Assembly (NCBI RefSeq): GCF_018494055.1
Contig: NZ_JABBFQ010000003.1
Coordinates: 186,001-250,000 of the forward strand
DNA from: Rosenbergiella epipactidis
Lineage (GTDB): Bacteria; Pseudomonadota; Gammaproteobacteria; Enterobacterales; Enterobacteriaceae
Length of the DNA stretch: 64,000 nucleotides
Direction of reading: 5' to 3'
Numbering within the stretch: position 1 is the stretch's first letter; each line of letters opens with the position of its first letter. A program made the position numbers and the translations under genes. Shown in pieces: positions 15,535 to 24,815 of this stretch. The notes under the pieces are model-generated. The model was not told where the DNA came from, did not search any database, and saw nothing but the letters and a program-made list of their open reading frames with translations.

Positions 15535-16318
15535 TGGCTGACCAAAGCGGAATAACGATTGGCTTCTGGGTGCGCGGATCGGTGACCAAGTGGGTACGTA
15601 CGCCAAAGGTCTCCTCAATCAACTCGGCAGTACAGTCGTTAGCCTCATCAAGCTCTGCGATGACTTTGCCAGCTTTGATAAATAGCAGCCTATCGGCGAA
15701 ATGTAGGGCGAAATTCAGGTCGTGTAGCACCATGACCACGGTTTTATTGTGTTGCTGGGTGAGGGTTTGTAATAGGGTCAGCACATCGACCTGATAGCGT
15801 AAATCAAGGTAGGTCGTTGGCTCATCCAATAACAGCAGGGGCGTCTGCTGTGCAAGCGTCATCGCAATCCAACAGCGCTGGCGTTGCCCGCCAGAAAGTG
15901 ACGTGACCGGATAATCCCTAAAGGCAGATAGCCCGGTGAGCTGCAGGGCCTCATCGACTGCCTGCTCATCTTGGCGCGACCATTGATGGAGCAGACCTTG
16001 CCAAGGGTAACGTCCACGAGCCACTAAGGTGGAGACGGTTATCGCGTCCGGAATAGGCGAGGATTGGGCGAGAAAGCTCATTCGTTTCGCGATATCCCGG
16101 CGTTTACGCTGGGAAAGATCGCTTCCTTCAAGTAACACTTTGCCGCTCTGGGCCGCATTCAGGCCAGCGAGAGTATGGAGCAGTGTCGATTTTCCAGAGC
16201 CGTTTGCCCCAACAATAATGGTGGTTTTTTGTGCGGGAATAGTCAGGGTAACATCATGAATGATCTGATGTTTATCGTAACCCGCGCAGAGGTTTTCAGT
16301 GGCAAGCGGAAATGACAT
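15524..16318 (-). CDS. Iron-siderophore ABC transporter ATP-binding protein (FepC/FecE-like)
   Basis: The 264-residue ATPase has Walker A GANGSGKST at residues 37-45, the signature LSGGQRQRCWIAMTLAQ, Walker B LLLLDEPTTYLD and the switch His in MVLHDLNFA. It powers the two permeases encoded downstream. First gene of the iron-uptake operon. The start lies about 25 bases from a Fur-box-like palindrome, so expression should rise under iron limitation. Confidence 0.9.
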   Translation of the reverse strand: MSFPLATENLCAGYDKHQIIHDVTLTIPAQKTTIIVGANGSGKSTLLHTLAGLNAAQSGKVLLEGSDLSQRKRRDIAKRMSFLAQSSPIPDAITVSTLVARGRYPWQGLLHQWSRQDEQAVDEALQLTGLSAFRDYPVTSLSGGQRQRCWIAMTLAQQTPLLLLDEPTTYLDLRYQVDVLTLLQTLTQQHNKTVVMVLHDLNFALHFADRLLFIKAGKVIAELDEANDCTAELIEETFGVRTHLVTDPRTQKPIVIPLWSANEC

Positions 16319-16342
16319 GAATACATTGACTCTATTTAACTA

Positions 16343-16359
16343 AGAATGACTCTCATTCT
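16343..16359. promoter_or_regulatory. Fur-box-like palindrome in front of the ABC operon
   Basis: A perfect inverted repeat AGAATGA-CTC-TCATTCT lies 25 bases upstream of the ATPase start, with a further match GATTTTGATAATAATGG alongside at 16371. The AATGA/TCATT arms match the core of the enterobacterial Fur consensus GATAATGATAATCATTATC. Iron-dependent repression is inferred from this match and the gene content. Confidence 0.65.
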
Positions 16360-16564
16360 CTTTGTAGTGATTTTGATAATAATGGCTGTAGTAGTCAAGA
16401 TGTAATTGAATATTCACTACTCAGTTAACTATAAAGATAAATGGAATACTGCTATTTTTTCTGTGGAAAAGCGATGGAATCGGTTTTTTATCCACCGTTT
16501 ACCGGACGGGAAGGGATGTAGTGAATTAATTTTAAAATAACTATACTACTACATTACTTCATGA

Positions 16565-16582
16565 TTGAATGATTCTCAATTA
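16565..16582. promoter_or_regulatory. Fur-box-like site in front of the TonB receptor gene
   Basis: TTGAATGATTCTCAATTA carries the AATGATTCTCA core often seen in enterobacterial Fur sites and a TTGA/TCAA inverted arm. It lies about 130 bases before the receptor start, in an AT-rich 395-base divergent region that holds the promoters for both the receptor and the ABC operon. Confidence 0.55.
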
Positions 16583-16713
16583 CATCAAGGTTGCTGTTAT
16601 TTCTGCTAACGATAAACCTTTCAATCGTTAAACCCTTATTCTAAACAGTATGCTTCTGGGTAAGGGACGTTCCTAATTATAAAAAGACCTTTTTCGCCTG
16701 GGATATAGTAGAT

Positions 16714-18855
16714 ATGAATTACGACAAAGAATTGTCCAATCATCAGCGTTCATTAAGAAAAGTATGGCTTGCGGTTTGTGGCGGAGCATTGGTCTCTTCA
16801 CCAGTAAGTTATGCTGCCGATAGTACCGAGACAACTAACAATAAAACGATAACGGTTACGGCAACAGCAGCAGACGACGGAGATGGCTATTCAAGTCCAA
16901 CAACGTCTATTGCTAGTAAAACATCTACTTCAAAATTGGATGAAGCTCAATCGGTCAGTGTCGTGACTTCGAAGCAACTTCAAGATTATCAAACCACAAC
17001 TGTTTCTGAAGCGATGCGTTTTGTTAGCGGTACTTCAGAGTCGAACACTTTAGGTCAGACTGAAGATGGCATTATTCGTCGTGGTTTTGGACTCAATTCT
17101 GATGGTTCTGTGTTTCGGGATGGTATTCGTAGTAGTGAGGGATTAAATTTCGATCAAACCACAGATCATATTGAGGTGTTGAAAGGTTCTTCCTCACTTT
17201 TATACGGTATTTTGAACCCCGGTGGCATGATCAACGTTGTCAGTAAAAAACCCGAATATCAATGGCGAACAATTGTTGGTGGCCATTATAACGGCACAGG
17301 GGGCGGTGCTGGTAATATCGACATTACCGGCCCCTTAGGAAATGGTTTCGCTTTTCGTTTTATCGCTGAGAAACAAGATCAGGATTATTGGCGCGGTTAT
17401 GGTAGTAATAAACATAGGTTGTTAGCGCCCTCATTGCAGTGGTACGGTGAGAAGGCGAGCTTTAACATTACCTATGAAAATTTCCAGTACGATATTCCCT
17501 ATGACCGTGGTACAGCGTTTATCAATGGCAAACCCATTAATATCGGTTATAAAACACGGCTAGATGATTACTCTAACCGTGCTTGGGGTCGTACGCAAAC
17601 GCTCAGTTCACACTGGGATTATCAGTTCAATGACACTTGGTCGACACGGTTTACCGGTGGATTTAACCAACGAAAATATAACAGCGATATTGTGACAACT
17701 ACGGCGGTGAATACGACAACCGGAGTAGTGACCCGGCGTGCGGATGCCTTCCGGGGTTTTAACCATCAAACTAAATATTTGTCTTGGGATGTGATTGGGA
17801 CGCCAAAATTATTGGGAATGACGCATAACCTTGTCGTTGGGGCAGATTATGAAATGGACCAAACGTACCGAGCACACGCTTATAATGGTAAAAAGAACAG
17901 CGATTTTACACTCAGCAACCCCGTATATGGCCTGCAGACCATCACTAATAGTACAACAGAAAAAACAGCGGATAAGCACTTACTAAACAGGATCCACAAC
18001 CATTCTGTTTACTTCAAAGATAATATCGAATTAACTGAAAAGTGGAACCTCGTTGCAGGGGGGCGTTATCAACATTACGAACAACGAGAAACGAGAGGGA
18101 TTCCAACGACGCTTAGCTATGACGATGAAGGAAATAAATTTCTCCCCCAAGCAGGTCTTGTCTATAAGCTTACACCGGATGTCTCTTTCTACGGTAGTAT
18201 GAGTAAATCCTTCACACCGTCAACTAACCCCGATGATAACGGGAATGTTAGCGCGTCAGAAGAAGGTACTTCTTATGAAGTGGGGAGCAAGTGGCAGCTG
18301 ACACCGTCATTATTAGCCACTGTCGCACTTTATCGGATTGATGAGCGTAATCTTTCTTTAACGTTAAACGGCGATACTTATGCAGTGGATAAAGCCCGTT
18401 CAACAGGTATTGAGTTTGAACTAAACGGTGAAATTTATCCAGGGTGGGATTTAAGTGCGAACTATAGTCATGGCAAAGCCAAAATAGTTAACGATAAAAA
18501 TAACTCGGAAAACGATGGCAATCTTCTTCAAAATGCACCAAAAAATTCAGGTGGGATTTATTTAAGCCACAATATCACTATTTATCCATTACCAGGGAGT
18601 TTTCGTCTTGGTGGCGGGGTGCGTTATATGGGAACGCGTGCGGGAGACCCTGATAATAGTTTTACCCTGCCGGCTTATACAGTCGCGGACACCTTTATTG
18701 GCTGGGATAATCAGTTGTTAGGGAAGAAAACGCATTTACAGCTCAATTTGAATAATCTCTTTAATAAGCACTATTACACATCGAGTGGTGGAAACTTACG
18801 AGTTTCAGAGGGACAAACGCGAAATGTAGTACTAAGTGCAAGTGTGGAATTTTAA
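16714..18855 (+). CDS. TonB-dependent siderophore receptor
   Basis: The 713-residue outer-membrane receptor has a long N-terminal signal ending near SYA-AD, a TonB box in KTITVTATA at about residues 44-52, and a plug domain with LDEAQSVSVVTSKQLQDY, IRRGFGLNSDGSVFRDGIR and DHIEVLKGSSSLLYGILNPGG-INVVSKKP. A 22-strand beta barrel follows, ending in the aromatic terminus SASVEF. The shape is that of FhuA/FoxA/FecA-type ferric-siderophore receptors, but the siderophore cannot be named. Base composition is clearly more AT-rich than the ABC genes beside it, which may indicate separate acquisition. It is divergent from its presumed ABC partner across Fur-box-like sites. The start ATG follows GGGATATAG, a moderate ribosome site. 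Confidence 0.92.
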   Translation: MNYDKELSNHQRSLRKVWLAVCGGALVSSPVSYAADSTETTNNKTITVTATAADDGDGYSSPTTSIASKTSTSKLDEAQSVSVVTSKQLQDYQTTTVSEAMRFVSGTSESNTLGQTEDGIIRRGFGLNSDGSVFRDGIRSSEGLNFDQTTDHIEVLKGSSSLLYGILNPGGMINVVSKKPEYQWRTIVGGHYNGTGGGAGNIDITGPLGNGFAFRFIAEKQDQDYWRGYGSNKHRLLAPSLQWYGEKASFNITYENFQYDIPYDRGTAFINGKPINIGYKTRLDDYSNRAWGRTQTLSSHWDYQFNDTWSTRFTGGFNQRKYNSDIVTTTAVNTTTGVVTRRADAFRGFNHQTKYLSWDVIGTPKLLGMTHNLVVGADYEMDQTYRAHAYNGKKNSDFTLSNPVYGLQTITNSTTEKTADKHLLNRIHNHSVYFKDNIELTEKWNLVAGGRYQHYEQRETRGIPTTLSYDDEGNKFLPQAGLVYKLTPDVSFYGSMSKSFTPSTNPDDNGNVSASEEGTSYEVGSKWQLTPSLLATVALYRIDERNLSLTLNGDTYAVDKARSTGIEFELNGEIYPGWDLSANYSHGKAKIVNDKNNSENDGNLLQNAPKNSGGIYLSHNITIYPLPGSFRLGGGVRYMGTRAGDPDNSFTLPAYTVADTFIGWDNQLLGKKTHLQLNLNNLFNKHYYTSSGGNLRVSEGQTRNVVLSASVEF

Positions 18856-18890
18856 AGTCAATTCTCAAATAACTGCTTAAAGGCTTAGAT

Positions 18891-18927
18891 GAGATAGGGT
18901 GGGGTTATATCATATCTCCTATTTTTT
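18891..18927 (+). terminator. Possible terminator after the TonB receptor
   Basis: GAGATA at 18891-18896 pairs with TATCTC at 18913-18918, followed closely by a run of six T. The stem is short, so this is a moderate call. Confidence 0.45.
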
Positions 18928-18969
18928 GGATAAAAATTACCAGCAGAAACTGATATAGCTTCCACCTAT

Positions 18970-19212
18970 AGAGGTGTGCAGTATGTGGGAAGTCGAGCGG
19001 GTGATCCCGATAACAGCTTTACCTTACCGCATTATTTAGTAGCCGATAGCTTCTTACGCTGGAACTCTCGCGTGCTTGGACAAAAAACGCAGCTACAGCT
19101 GAATCTGAATAATCTGTTCAATAAACATTATTACACCTCAAGCGGCGGTAACTTACGCGTGGCAGAAGGGCAAACCCGTAATGTGACATTATCGGCAAGT
19201 GTTGAGTTTTAA
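18970..19212 (+). pseudogene. 3' remnant of a second TonB-dependent receptor gene
   Basis: The frame encodes the last 77 or so residues of a receptor, beginning QYVGSRAGDPDNSFTLP and ending in SASVEF. It aligns without gaps to the C-terminus of the intact receptor just upstream: by eye 61 of 77 residues agree, while many third codon positions differ. There is no start codon with a ribosome site and no plug or upstream barrel. The sequence before 18970 bears no resemblance to a receptor. It is therefore the stump of a diverged paralogue. Its codon use is closer to the surrounding core genes than that of the intact receptor. Confidence 0.85.
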
Positions 19213-19292
19213 AGGGTAGAGATGAGGGCAGTAGCGGCATGATGTTAACCCACTGTCCCTGTTACACAGCAAGTATTATTGCAGAATAAAAA

Positions 19293-19313
19293 AAGGCCCC
19301 TAATCGGGGCCTT
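19293..19313. terminator. Bidirectional terminator between the receptor remnant and ddc
   Basis: AAGGCCCC pairs with GGGGCCTT around a five-base loop. On the minus strand it is followed by a run of T, making a strong terminator for ddc, 9 bases past its stop. On the plus strand the tail is ACTTTTG. Confidence 0.8.
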
Positions 19314-19321
19314 ACTTTTGA

Positions 19322-20776
19322 CTACAGCGTTTTTGCCGTTTGCAAGACTAATGCTAACAGCGTTTTGATGTCGTCTAACGTCACGGTAGGGTTCAGTAAT
19401 GTCAGTTTTAGACAGGTCACGCCATTGTGTTCAGTGACACCGACATTTGCGCGTCCAGAATCAAGCAGTGCATCGCCAATCTTCTGATTGAACAGCGCGA
19501 GCTGCTGATCGTCTAAGCCTTCACGACGCACACGGAACAGGACACTCGCTAGCTGAGGCTTCATCACCAATTCTACTTCGGTCATGCCCTCAACATAGGC
19601 GGCAACGTCTTGCGCTAAGGTGACACCATTATCAATGATCGCGGCATACTGTTTTTGTCCTAGCGCTTCGAGTCCCATCCACAGTTTCAACGCATCGAAA
19701 CGGCGGGTGGTTTGCAATGATTTCGACACCAGGTTAGGGACGCCCTGTGCTTCATCGAACTCTGAGTTAAGGTACGCGGCTTGATAGCGCATTAACTCAT
19801 AGTGCTTCGGATCTTTCAGTAAGAACGCGCCACAACTGATGGTTTGGAAATATTGCTTATGGAAATCTAACGTGACAGAGTCAGCCTGCTCTAAACCGGC
19901 TAACCAGTGACGATATTTCTCCGAAAGCAGTAAGGCGCCACCCCATGCTGCATCGACGTGTACCCAGATACCTTGCTCCGCTGCTAAGGTGGTGATAGCG
20001 GTAAGATTATCAATGGCACCTGCATCGGTTGTCCCGGCGGTTGCCACGATAGCCATCACTTCTTCACCTTGGCTTTTCGCGGTTGCGAGCTTTTCCAACA
20101 GATCATTCAGGTCGATACGCGAACAGTCATCGGTTTTGATCTGCACCACCGACTGGTAACCATGGCCCATTAGCGCCATATTTTTCTGCACAGAAAAGTG
20201 CGCGTGCTCAGAACAGAACACTTTGTAGTTACGCAGGTTATTCGGTAAGCCATCTTGTTGGATTGAGTGACCACGGCGAGCGAAAAACGCATCGCGGGCT
20301 AGCATCAGTCCCATCATATTGCTCTGGGTTCCACCACTGGTGAAAACCCCGGCGTCACCCGCCGGGTAGCCGATTTGGCTGCGGAGCCATTCGACCAGTT
20401 TTACTTCCATAATCGTGGCAGACGGGCTTTGATCCCAAGAGTCCATACTTTGGTTTGTGGCATTGATAAACACTTCCGCCGCTTGGCTAATCACCAAACT
20501 CGGGCAGTGTAAATGCGCCACACACTGTGGATGATGGACCGCTAGACTGTCTTTTAAGAAATATTCGACAGCACGATCAATCGCTTCTTTATTCCCTAAC
20601 CCTTCAGCCGTGAACTGTAAGGCGATGCGCTCGCGTAGTGTCGCGACGGATTTACCTTGATACATTTCCGGCTGTTGCAGCCAAGCGGCAACCGCTTGCT
20701 GGCTCTGGGTCATCACCTCTTGGTAGGCCTGGAGGCTCTCTGGCGATCCCGTCAGAATCGTGTTAGTGGTTGACAT
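19322..20776 (-). CDS. ddc: L-2,4-diaminobutyrate decarboxylase
   Basis: The 484-residue PLP-dependent group II decarboxylase converts L-2,4-diaminobutyrate to 1,3-diaminopropane and CO2. The PLP lysine is Lys307 in LDFHKQYF. Other hallmarks are HLHCPS, GVFTSGGTQSN, the cofactor-stacking segment FCSEHAHFS, ATAGTTDAGAID and HVDAAWGG. It is encoded 7 bases after dat, whose product is its substrate, and both are on one transcript ending in the terminator at 19293. 1,3-diaminopropane can serve as a polyamine precursor or as a siderophore building block. Confidence 0.9.
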   Translation of the reverse strand: MSTTNTILTGSPESLQAYQEVMTQSQQAVAAWLQQPEMYQGKSVATLRERIALQFTAEGLGNKEAIDRAVEYFLKDSLAVHHPQCVAHLHCPSLVISQAAEVFINATNQSMDSWDQSPSATIMEVKLVEWLRSQIGYPAGDAGVFTSGGTQSNMMGLMLARDAFFARRGHSIQQDGLPNNLRNYKVFCSEHAHFSVQKNMALMGHGYQSVVQIKTDDCSRIDLNDLLEKLATAKSQGEEVMAIVATAGTTDAGAIDNLTAITTLAAEQGIWVHVDAAWGGALLLSEKYRHWLAGLEQADSVTLDFHKQYFQTISCGAFLLKDPKHYELMRYQAAYLNSEFDEAQGVPNLVSKSLQTTRRFDALKLWMGLEALGQKQYAAIIDNGVTLAQDVAAYVEGMTEVELVMKPQLASVLFRVRREGLDDQQLALFNQKIGDALLDSGRANVGVTEHNGVTCLKLTLLNPTVTLDDIKTLLALVLQTAKTL

Positions 20777-20783
20777 TGTTGTC

Positions 20784-22172
20784 TTATCCCTGAGGTTGAA
20801 GGCCAGCGCTTAATAGCGCTTGCTCGAATTTTTCGAGGAATAAAGTCAATTCAACTTGGCTGATCAGCAGTGATGGCAGTAAACGTAACACGCAACCGTG
20901 ACGTCCGCCGCGTTCTAAGATCAGACCCGCTTCGAAGCATTTCTTCTGTAGTAGCACCGCTAACTCAGGATCAGCAGGGTGGCAACCTAAGTGGTCGGCA
21001 GCGTCTTGCGGTTTCACAATTTCCATACCAATCATTAAGCCTAAACCACGGATATGACCGATTTGCGGGAAACGTTTTTGCAGTTGGCTTAACTGTGCCT
21101 TTAACCACTCGCCTTTGACCGCGACTTGACCCGCAATATCTTGCTCTTTCAAGATTTTCAGCGTGGTAAGACCGGTGGCCATCGCCAGTTGGTTACCGCG
21201 GAACGTCCCGCTGTGGTGGCCCGGGGACCACGCATCGAATTCTTTCTTAATGCCAAGTACTGCGAGCGGTAAACCGCCGCCAACCGCTTTTGACATCACG
21301 ATAATATCCGGTTCGATTCCTGCGTGCTCGAAGGCGAAGAAACGGCCGGTACGGGCGAAGCCTGCTTGCACTTCGTCGACAATTAACAAGATGCCGTGCT
21401 CTTGGGTCACTTTACGAATACGTTGTAACCACTCGACCGGTGCTGGGTTAACCCCACCTTCGCCTTGAACGGCTTCTAAGATCACCGCAGCAGGCTTGCG
21501 AACGCCGCTTTCGACATCATTAATCAGGTTTTCGAAGTAGTAGCTTAATGCATTGATACCGGCTTGACCGCCAATCCCCAGCGGGCAGCGATAAAGGTGT
21601 GGGTAAGGCATAAACTGAACTTCTGTCATCATGCCGCTGGTGGCTTCTTTCGGTCCCAGGTTTCCGGTAACCGATAGCGCACCGTGGGTCATACCATGGT
21701 AGCCGCCAGAGAAGCTAATGACGCTGTTTCGACCCGTGGTCTTTTTCGCCAGTTTCAGGGCAGCTTCGACAGCATCTGCACCGGTTGGGCCGGTGAATTG
21801 TAGGCAATAATCTTTACCCTGGTGAGGGAGCAAAGAGAGGAGATATTCTGAGAATTGATCTTTTAACGGAGTCGTTAGATCAAGAGTGTGTAACGGTAAG
21901 CCGCTGCTTATAACATTTTGGATGCTTTGCAGGACATCAGGATGATTATGGCCTAATGCTAAGGTTCCTGCTCCAGCCAGACAGTCAAGATAATCTTTGT
22001 TCTCAACGTCGGTGATCCAGACGCCGTTGGCCTTAGCAATGGCTAAAGGCAACTTGCGTGGATAACTTCTGACATTCGATTCAAACTCTGCTTGACGCGC
22101 CAAGAATTGATCGTTGTTCCCCTTGAAAGAGGTGGCATCTAAAGTTTCAATACGGACCTTATCCGTCATCAT
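20784..22172 (-). CDS. dat: Diaminobutyrate--2-oxoglutarate aminotransferase
   Basis: The 462-residue class III aminotransferase makes L-2,4-diaminobutyrate from aspartate beta-semialdehyde with glutamate as amino donor. The PLP lysine is Lys295 in [15 protein letters not shown]. Also visible are [36 protein letters not shown] and [13 protein letters not shown]. The first of two adjacent ATGs is chosen, with GGGAGA upstream. First gene of the dat-ddc pair, and it draws on the aspartate pathway shared with dapA and dapE. The roughly 290-base region upstream is AT-rich and presumably contains the promoter. No operator is recognised in it. Confidence 0.9.
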   Translation of the reverse strand: MMTDKVRIETLDATSFKGNNDQFLARQAEFESNVRSYPRKLPLAIAKANGVWITDVENKDYLDCLAGAGTLALGHNHPDVLQSIQNVISSGLPLHTLDLTTPLKDQFSEYLLSLLPHQGKDYCLQFTGPTGADAVEAALKLAKKTTGRNSVISFSGGYHGMTHGALSVTGNLGPKEATSGMMTEVQFMPYPHLYRCPLGIGGQAGINALSYYFENLINDVESGVRKPAAVILEAVQGEGGVNPAPVEWLQRIRKVTQEHGILLIVDEVQAGFARTGRFFAFEHAGIEPDIIVMSKAVGGGLPLAVLGIKKEFDAWSPGHHSGTFRGNQLAMATGLTTLKILKEQDIAGQVAVKGEWLKAQLSQLQKRFPQIGHIRGLGLMIGMEIVKPQDAADHLGCHPADPELAVLLQKKCFEAGLILERGGRHGCVLRLLPSLLISQVELTLFLEKFEQALLSAGLQPQG

Positions 22173-22428
22173 ATCTCTCCCACAACCAAGACTGCGCTCA
22201 GTCCCAATTGATTAAATAAAATAATTAAAAGTGTGTGCTAAAAAAAGCGCGGCCAATATAGAGCCTTTTTAGTGGGGGGGCAATGATTAGTTAGCCTGAT
22301 TTGGATTAATTATTCATTTATTTGAATAATTAAATTTTGAAACATTTTTGCCACTAAGCGTAGCAATGGTTCTGATGACCAATCACAAACCGGTTCCATT
22401 TTTCAGTGAATAAAAAGTTAAAAGCGGG

Positions 22429-22448
22429 GGCACGGCGCGAACCGTGCC
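22429..22448 (-). terminator. Terminator after mgtE
   Basis: GGCACGG pairs with CCGTGCC around a six-base loop, followed on the minus strand by a C-rich then T-rich tract. It lies 11 bases past the mgtE stop. Confidence 0.6.
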
Positions 22449-22458
22449 ACAGGGGGGA

Positions 22459-23889
22459 TTAGTGCAATAAGAACAGGGTGGCTAATCCTAAGAAAATAAA
22501 GAAGCCGCCGGTATCGGTGGTGGCAGTAATCAGCACGCTAGAGCCGATGGCTGGGTCACGTTTTAGTTTGGTCATAATCAGTGGGATCATGACGCCCATA
22601 AAGGCTGCGAGTAACAGGTTAAGCACCATCGCCAACATCATCACGCCGCTGAGGGCTAGATTGTGGTACATCAAGTAAGTGATACCGCCCATTACGCCGC
22701 CCCAGAGAATACCGTTAATCAGCGCAACGCCAATCTCGCGTAAAAACAGGAAGGAGAAATTACTCGGTTCGATCTGATGCAGGGCCAAGGCACGTACAAT
22801 CATAGTGATGGTCTGATTACCGGTGTTACCGCCAATCCCGGCGACGATTGGCATTAACGTGGCCAACGCGACAAGGTGAGCAATAGTATTTTCGAATAAC
22901 CCGATAACGCGCGAGGCGACAAAGGCGGTACAGAGGTTGAGAGCTAACCACGCCCAGCGGTTTCTAACCGACTTAGCCACCGGGGCGAACACGTCTTCTT
23001 CTTCACGTATCCCACCCATTTTCCGGATGTTATTCTCGTTCTCTTGGTTAACTAAGTCGATGATGTCTTCAATCGCAATCCGACCAATTAATTTCCCTTC
23101 ATTGTCGGTCACTGCCGCGGAGATAAGGTTGTACCGTTCAAAGGCACTGGCAGCATTTTCAGCTTGTTCATCCAGCTGGAAGGTCACCGGATGCGGGTTC
23201 ATGACGTCCAATACCTGCGCATGAGGAGTATGGAGCAGAATATCGGTGAGCAGCAGCTCGCCAAGCAGTTGATTTTGGTGGTCGATAATAAAGATTTTAT
23301 CGGTACCATTTTGGATTTTCTTCAGGTGGCGCAGATAGCGCTGTACCACGCCAAGCGTAACATTTGGCCGTACAGTGATAATATTGAAGTCCATCACCTG
23401 TGCCACGCCACCCCGATCTTTACCGATCAGTTGTAGAATACGCGCGCGTTGTTTCGGCTCGAGACCGGTCAGTAATTTTCCGGTCAGATCGCGTGACAGA
23501 AAGCGTGATAACCACGCTTGGTCATCAAGGTCGAGGGGAGCGATAGCTTGTAGGGTCTGCTTATCGCTCATACACTCAATCAGGCTTTCCCATACCGTTT
23601 CAGAGGCCTCGACTAAGATTCGCCCGCGACTCTCAACGGGAATAATCTGCCATACCGCTTGCCGCGCTTCTTCAGGCAGTGACTCCAAGATATCCGCAAT
23701 ATCCGCGGCATGCAGCAGCAAAATCGTCTCGACGAGCAATTGCTTCTGTTGGGCGACCTGTTCGATCTGTGAGTCGTTTAATTTTTTTTCAGGCTCAAGC
23801 AGGCTATCAACCAACAAAGGGTTGTTAAGCACTAACTCTAAAATTTTCTGGCGGCGTTGAGCCAGTAACTGACTATAGACTTCTGACAT
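22459..23889 (-). CDS. mgtE: MgtE-family magnesium transporter
   Basis: The 476-residue protein has the MgtE layout. The N-terminal superhelical domain spans about residues 20-140 (LLHAADIADILESLPEEARQAVW), and two CBS domains span about 155-285 (FNIITVRPNVTLG, YNLISAAVTDNEGKLIGRI). The connecting helix is followed by a C-terminal channel of five helices with VAGIGGNTGNQTI and the ion-site region TATTDTGGFFIFLGLA near the end. It mediates Mg2+ entry at the inner membrane, gated by cytosolic Mg2+. The ribosome site AAGGAT is good. No Mg-sensing leader is visible, since the next gene lies only 52 bases upstream. Confidence 0.93.
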   Translation of the reverse strand: MSEVYSQLLAQRRQKILELVLNNPLLVDSLLEPEKKLNDSQIEQVAQQKQLLVETILLLHAADIADILESLPEEARQAVWQIIPVESRGRILVEASETVWESLIECMSDKQTLQAIAPLDLDDQAWLSRFLSRDLTGKLLTGLEPKQRARILQLIGKDRGGVAQVMDFNIITVRPNVTLGVVQRYLRHLKKIQNGTDKIFIIDHQNQLLGELLLTDILLHTPHAQVLDVMNPHPVTFQLDEQAENAASAFERYNLISAAVTDNEGKLIGRIAIEDIIDLVNQENENNIRKMGGIREEEDVFAPVAKSVRNRWAWLALNLCTAFVASRVIGLFENTIAHLVALATLMPIVAGIGGNTGNQTITMIVRALALHQIEPSNFSFLFLREIGVALINGILWGGVMGGITYLMYHNLALSGVMMLAMVLNLLLAAFMGVMIPLIMTKLKRDPAIGSSVLITATTDTGGFFIFLGLATLFLLH

Positions 23890-23941
23890 ATTACATCCTT
23901 TGTGATTCTCAGCAGGGCTAAGGTGTCCTTACTGTCATTAA

Positions 23942-24142
23942 TTAGGGGCTAGACTTAGCCTGAGAGGGGGCTGAGACCTTGGTTTCCGTTCCGGTGCTCT
24001 CCTGTTTTGCCCGATGATGATCGAACGCAGCAGGGAGGGCCCAAACCAGTCGGGCCACCAGTAATACTAGACTTAACCAGAAGACAATTCGAATCAATGA
24101 TCCGCTTTTCTTTTTCTGACGACTTAAGGGTGAGTTACTCAT
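23942..24142 (-). CDS. yfgG: YfgG-like small membrane protein (DUF2633)
   Basis: The 66-residue protein has a basic N-terminus, one membrane helix (LIRIVFWLSLVLLVARLVWALP) and a short polar tail with the DHHRAKQE element seen in E. coli YfgG (QHHQSKKE). In E. coli yfgG also lies just beyond ppk-ppx, which supports orthology. YfgG has been linked to metal (nickel/cobalt) stress, but its biochemical role is not settled. ATG 24142 is chosen over a TTG one codon earlier. It probably ends the ppk-ppx-tehB transcript or has its own promoter in the 58-base gap. Confidence 0.72.
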   Translation of the reverse strand: MSNSPLSRQKKKSGSLIRIVFWLSLVLLVARLVWALPAAFDHHRAKQESTGTETKVSAPSQAKSSP

Positions 24143-24200
24143 CAAAAAGATTCCAAGGTTAGGGATGGGTTGACGCTAAACGGTTTTACCCCTCAAATGA

Positions 24201-24797
24201 TTACAACTCTTTAATCGAGATTTTCTGTGCCAATAAAGTGGCAAAGCGAAGGGTAATTGGCTCAGTCGGTGCGTCGGGGGAAGTCCACGTCGCTCGCTGT
24301 TCATGATAGTGAACAATATGCCAACGTCGATAATAGTGGCTTAACTCCCCCGAACGGAAACTAAACGGGAAGGCGATCGACCCGGCTGAGCCTTCATCGT
24401 GCATCGGGCAGATAATAAGGTTATAGCCGCCTTTAAGGGTGGCCGCTTGCATATCAGCAATCAACTGGCCGATAGCCGAGGGGTGTAAATACATTAAAGT
24501 ATCAATGGCCAGAATCGCATGGTATTGGCCGTTGAAGCGATGATGATTCAGGTCCGGGGTTGCAACAGTGATTCCCGCCGCTGCCGCTTGGGGCATCTGT
24601 TGCGTTAAGCGTTGTACCGCCAGCGGGTCATTGTCCCATGCAGTGACGGCAAACCCCTGCTGCTGGAGGTAAAGGGCATGCCGACCCGACCCGCAGCCAA
24701 GATCCAAAATCTCTCCCTCGATTAATCGAGGCACTAACGCCACCACTTCGGGATGCGGAGCCGTTAGATGATGTTGTTGGAGTGGGCGTGTTGTCAT
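24201..24797 (-). CDS. tehB: TehB-like SAM-dependent methyltransferase
   Basis: The 198-residue class I methyltransferase has motif I EILDLGCGSGRHALYL, an acidic loop AWDNDPLAV, the core ILAIDTLMYLHPSAI and GGYNLIICPMHDEGS. The end FPFSFRSGELSHYYRRW and LRFATLLAQK closely follows E. coli TehB, which methylates tellurite and related metalloids. The usual tehA partner is absent. The gene starts 18 bases after ppx and takes the place of pdeB (yfgF), which lies next to ppx in E. coli. Confidence 0.8.
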   Translation of the reverse strand: MTTRPLQQHHLTAPHPEVVALVPRLIEGEILDLGCGSGRHALYLQQQGFAVTAWDNDPLAVQRLTQQMPQAAAAGITVATPDLNHHRFNGQYHAILAIDTLMYLHPSAIGQLIADMQAATLKGGYNLIICPMHDEGSAGSIAFPFSFRSGELSHYYRRWHIVHYHEQRATWTSPDAPTEPITLRFATLLAQKISIKEL

Positions 24798-24815
24798 ACT
24801 TACCTCAGCGTAGCG

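Noticed and set aside
22173-22458. Fur box upstream of dat
   Set aside because: AATGATTAG-like pieces occur, but no repeat arrangement matches the Fur pattern well enough to claim iron control of dat-ddc.
23375-23860. 161-codon plus-strand frame opposite mgtE
   Set aside because: Ser/Arg/Cys-rich composition typical of an antisense shadow. mgtE is complete on the other strand.
23890-23941. Mg-sensing leader (M-box) in front of mgtE
   Set aside because: Only 52 bases separate mgtE from the upstream gene, too short for that riboswitch, and no expected stems are visible.
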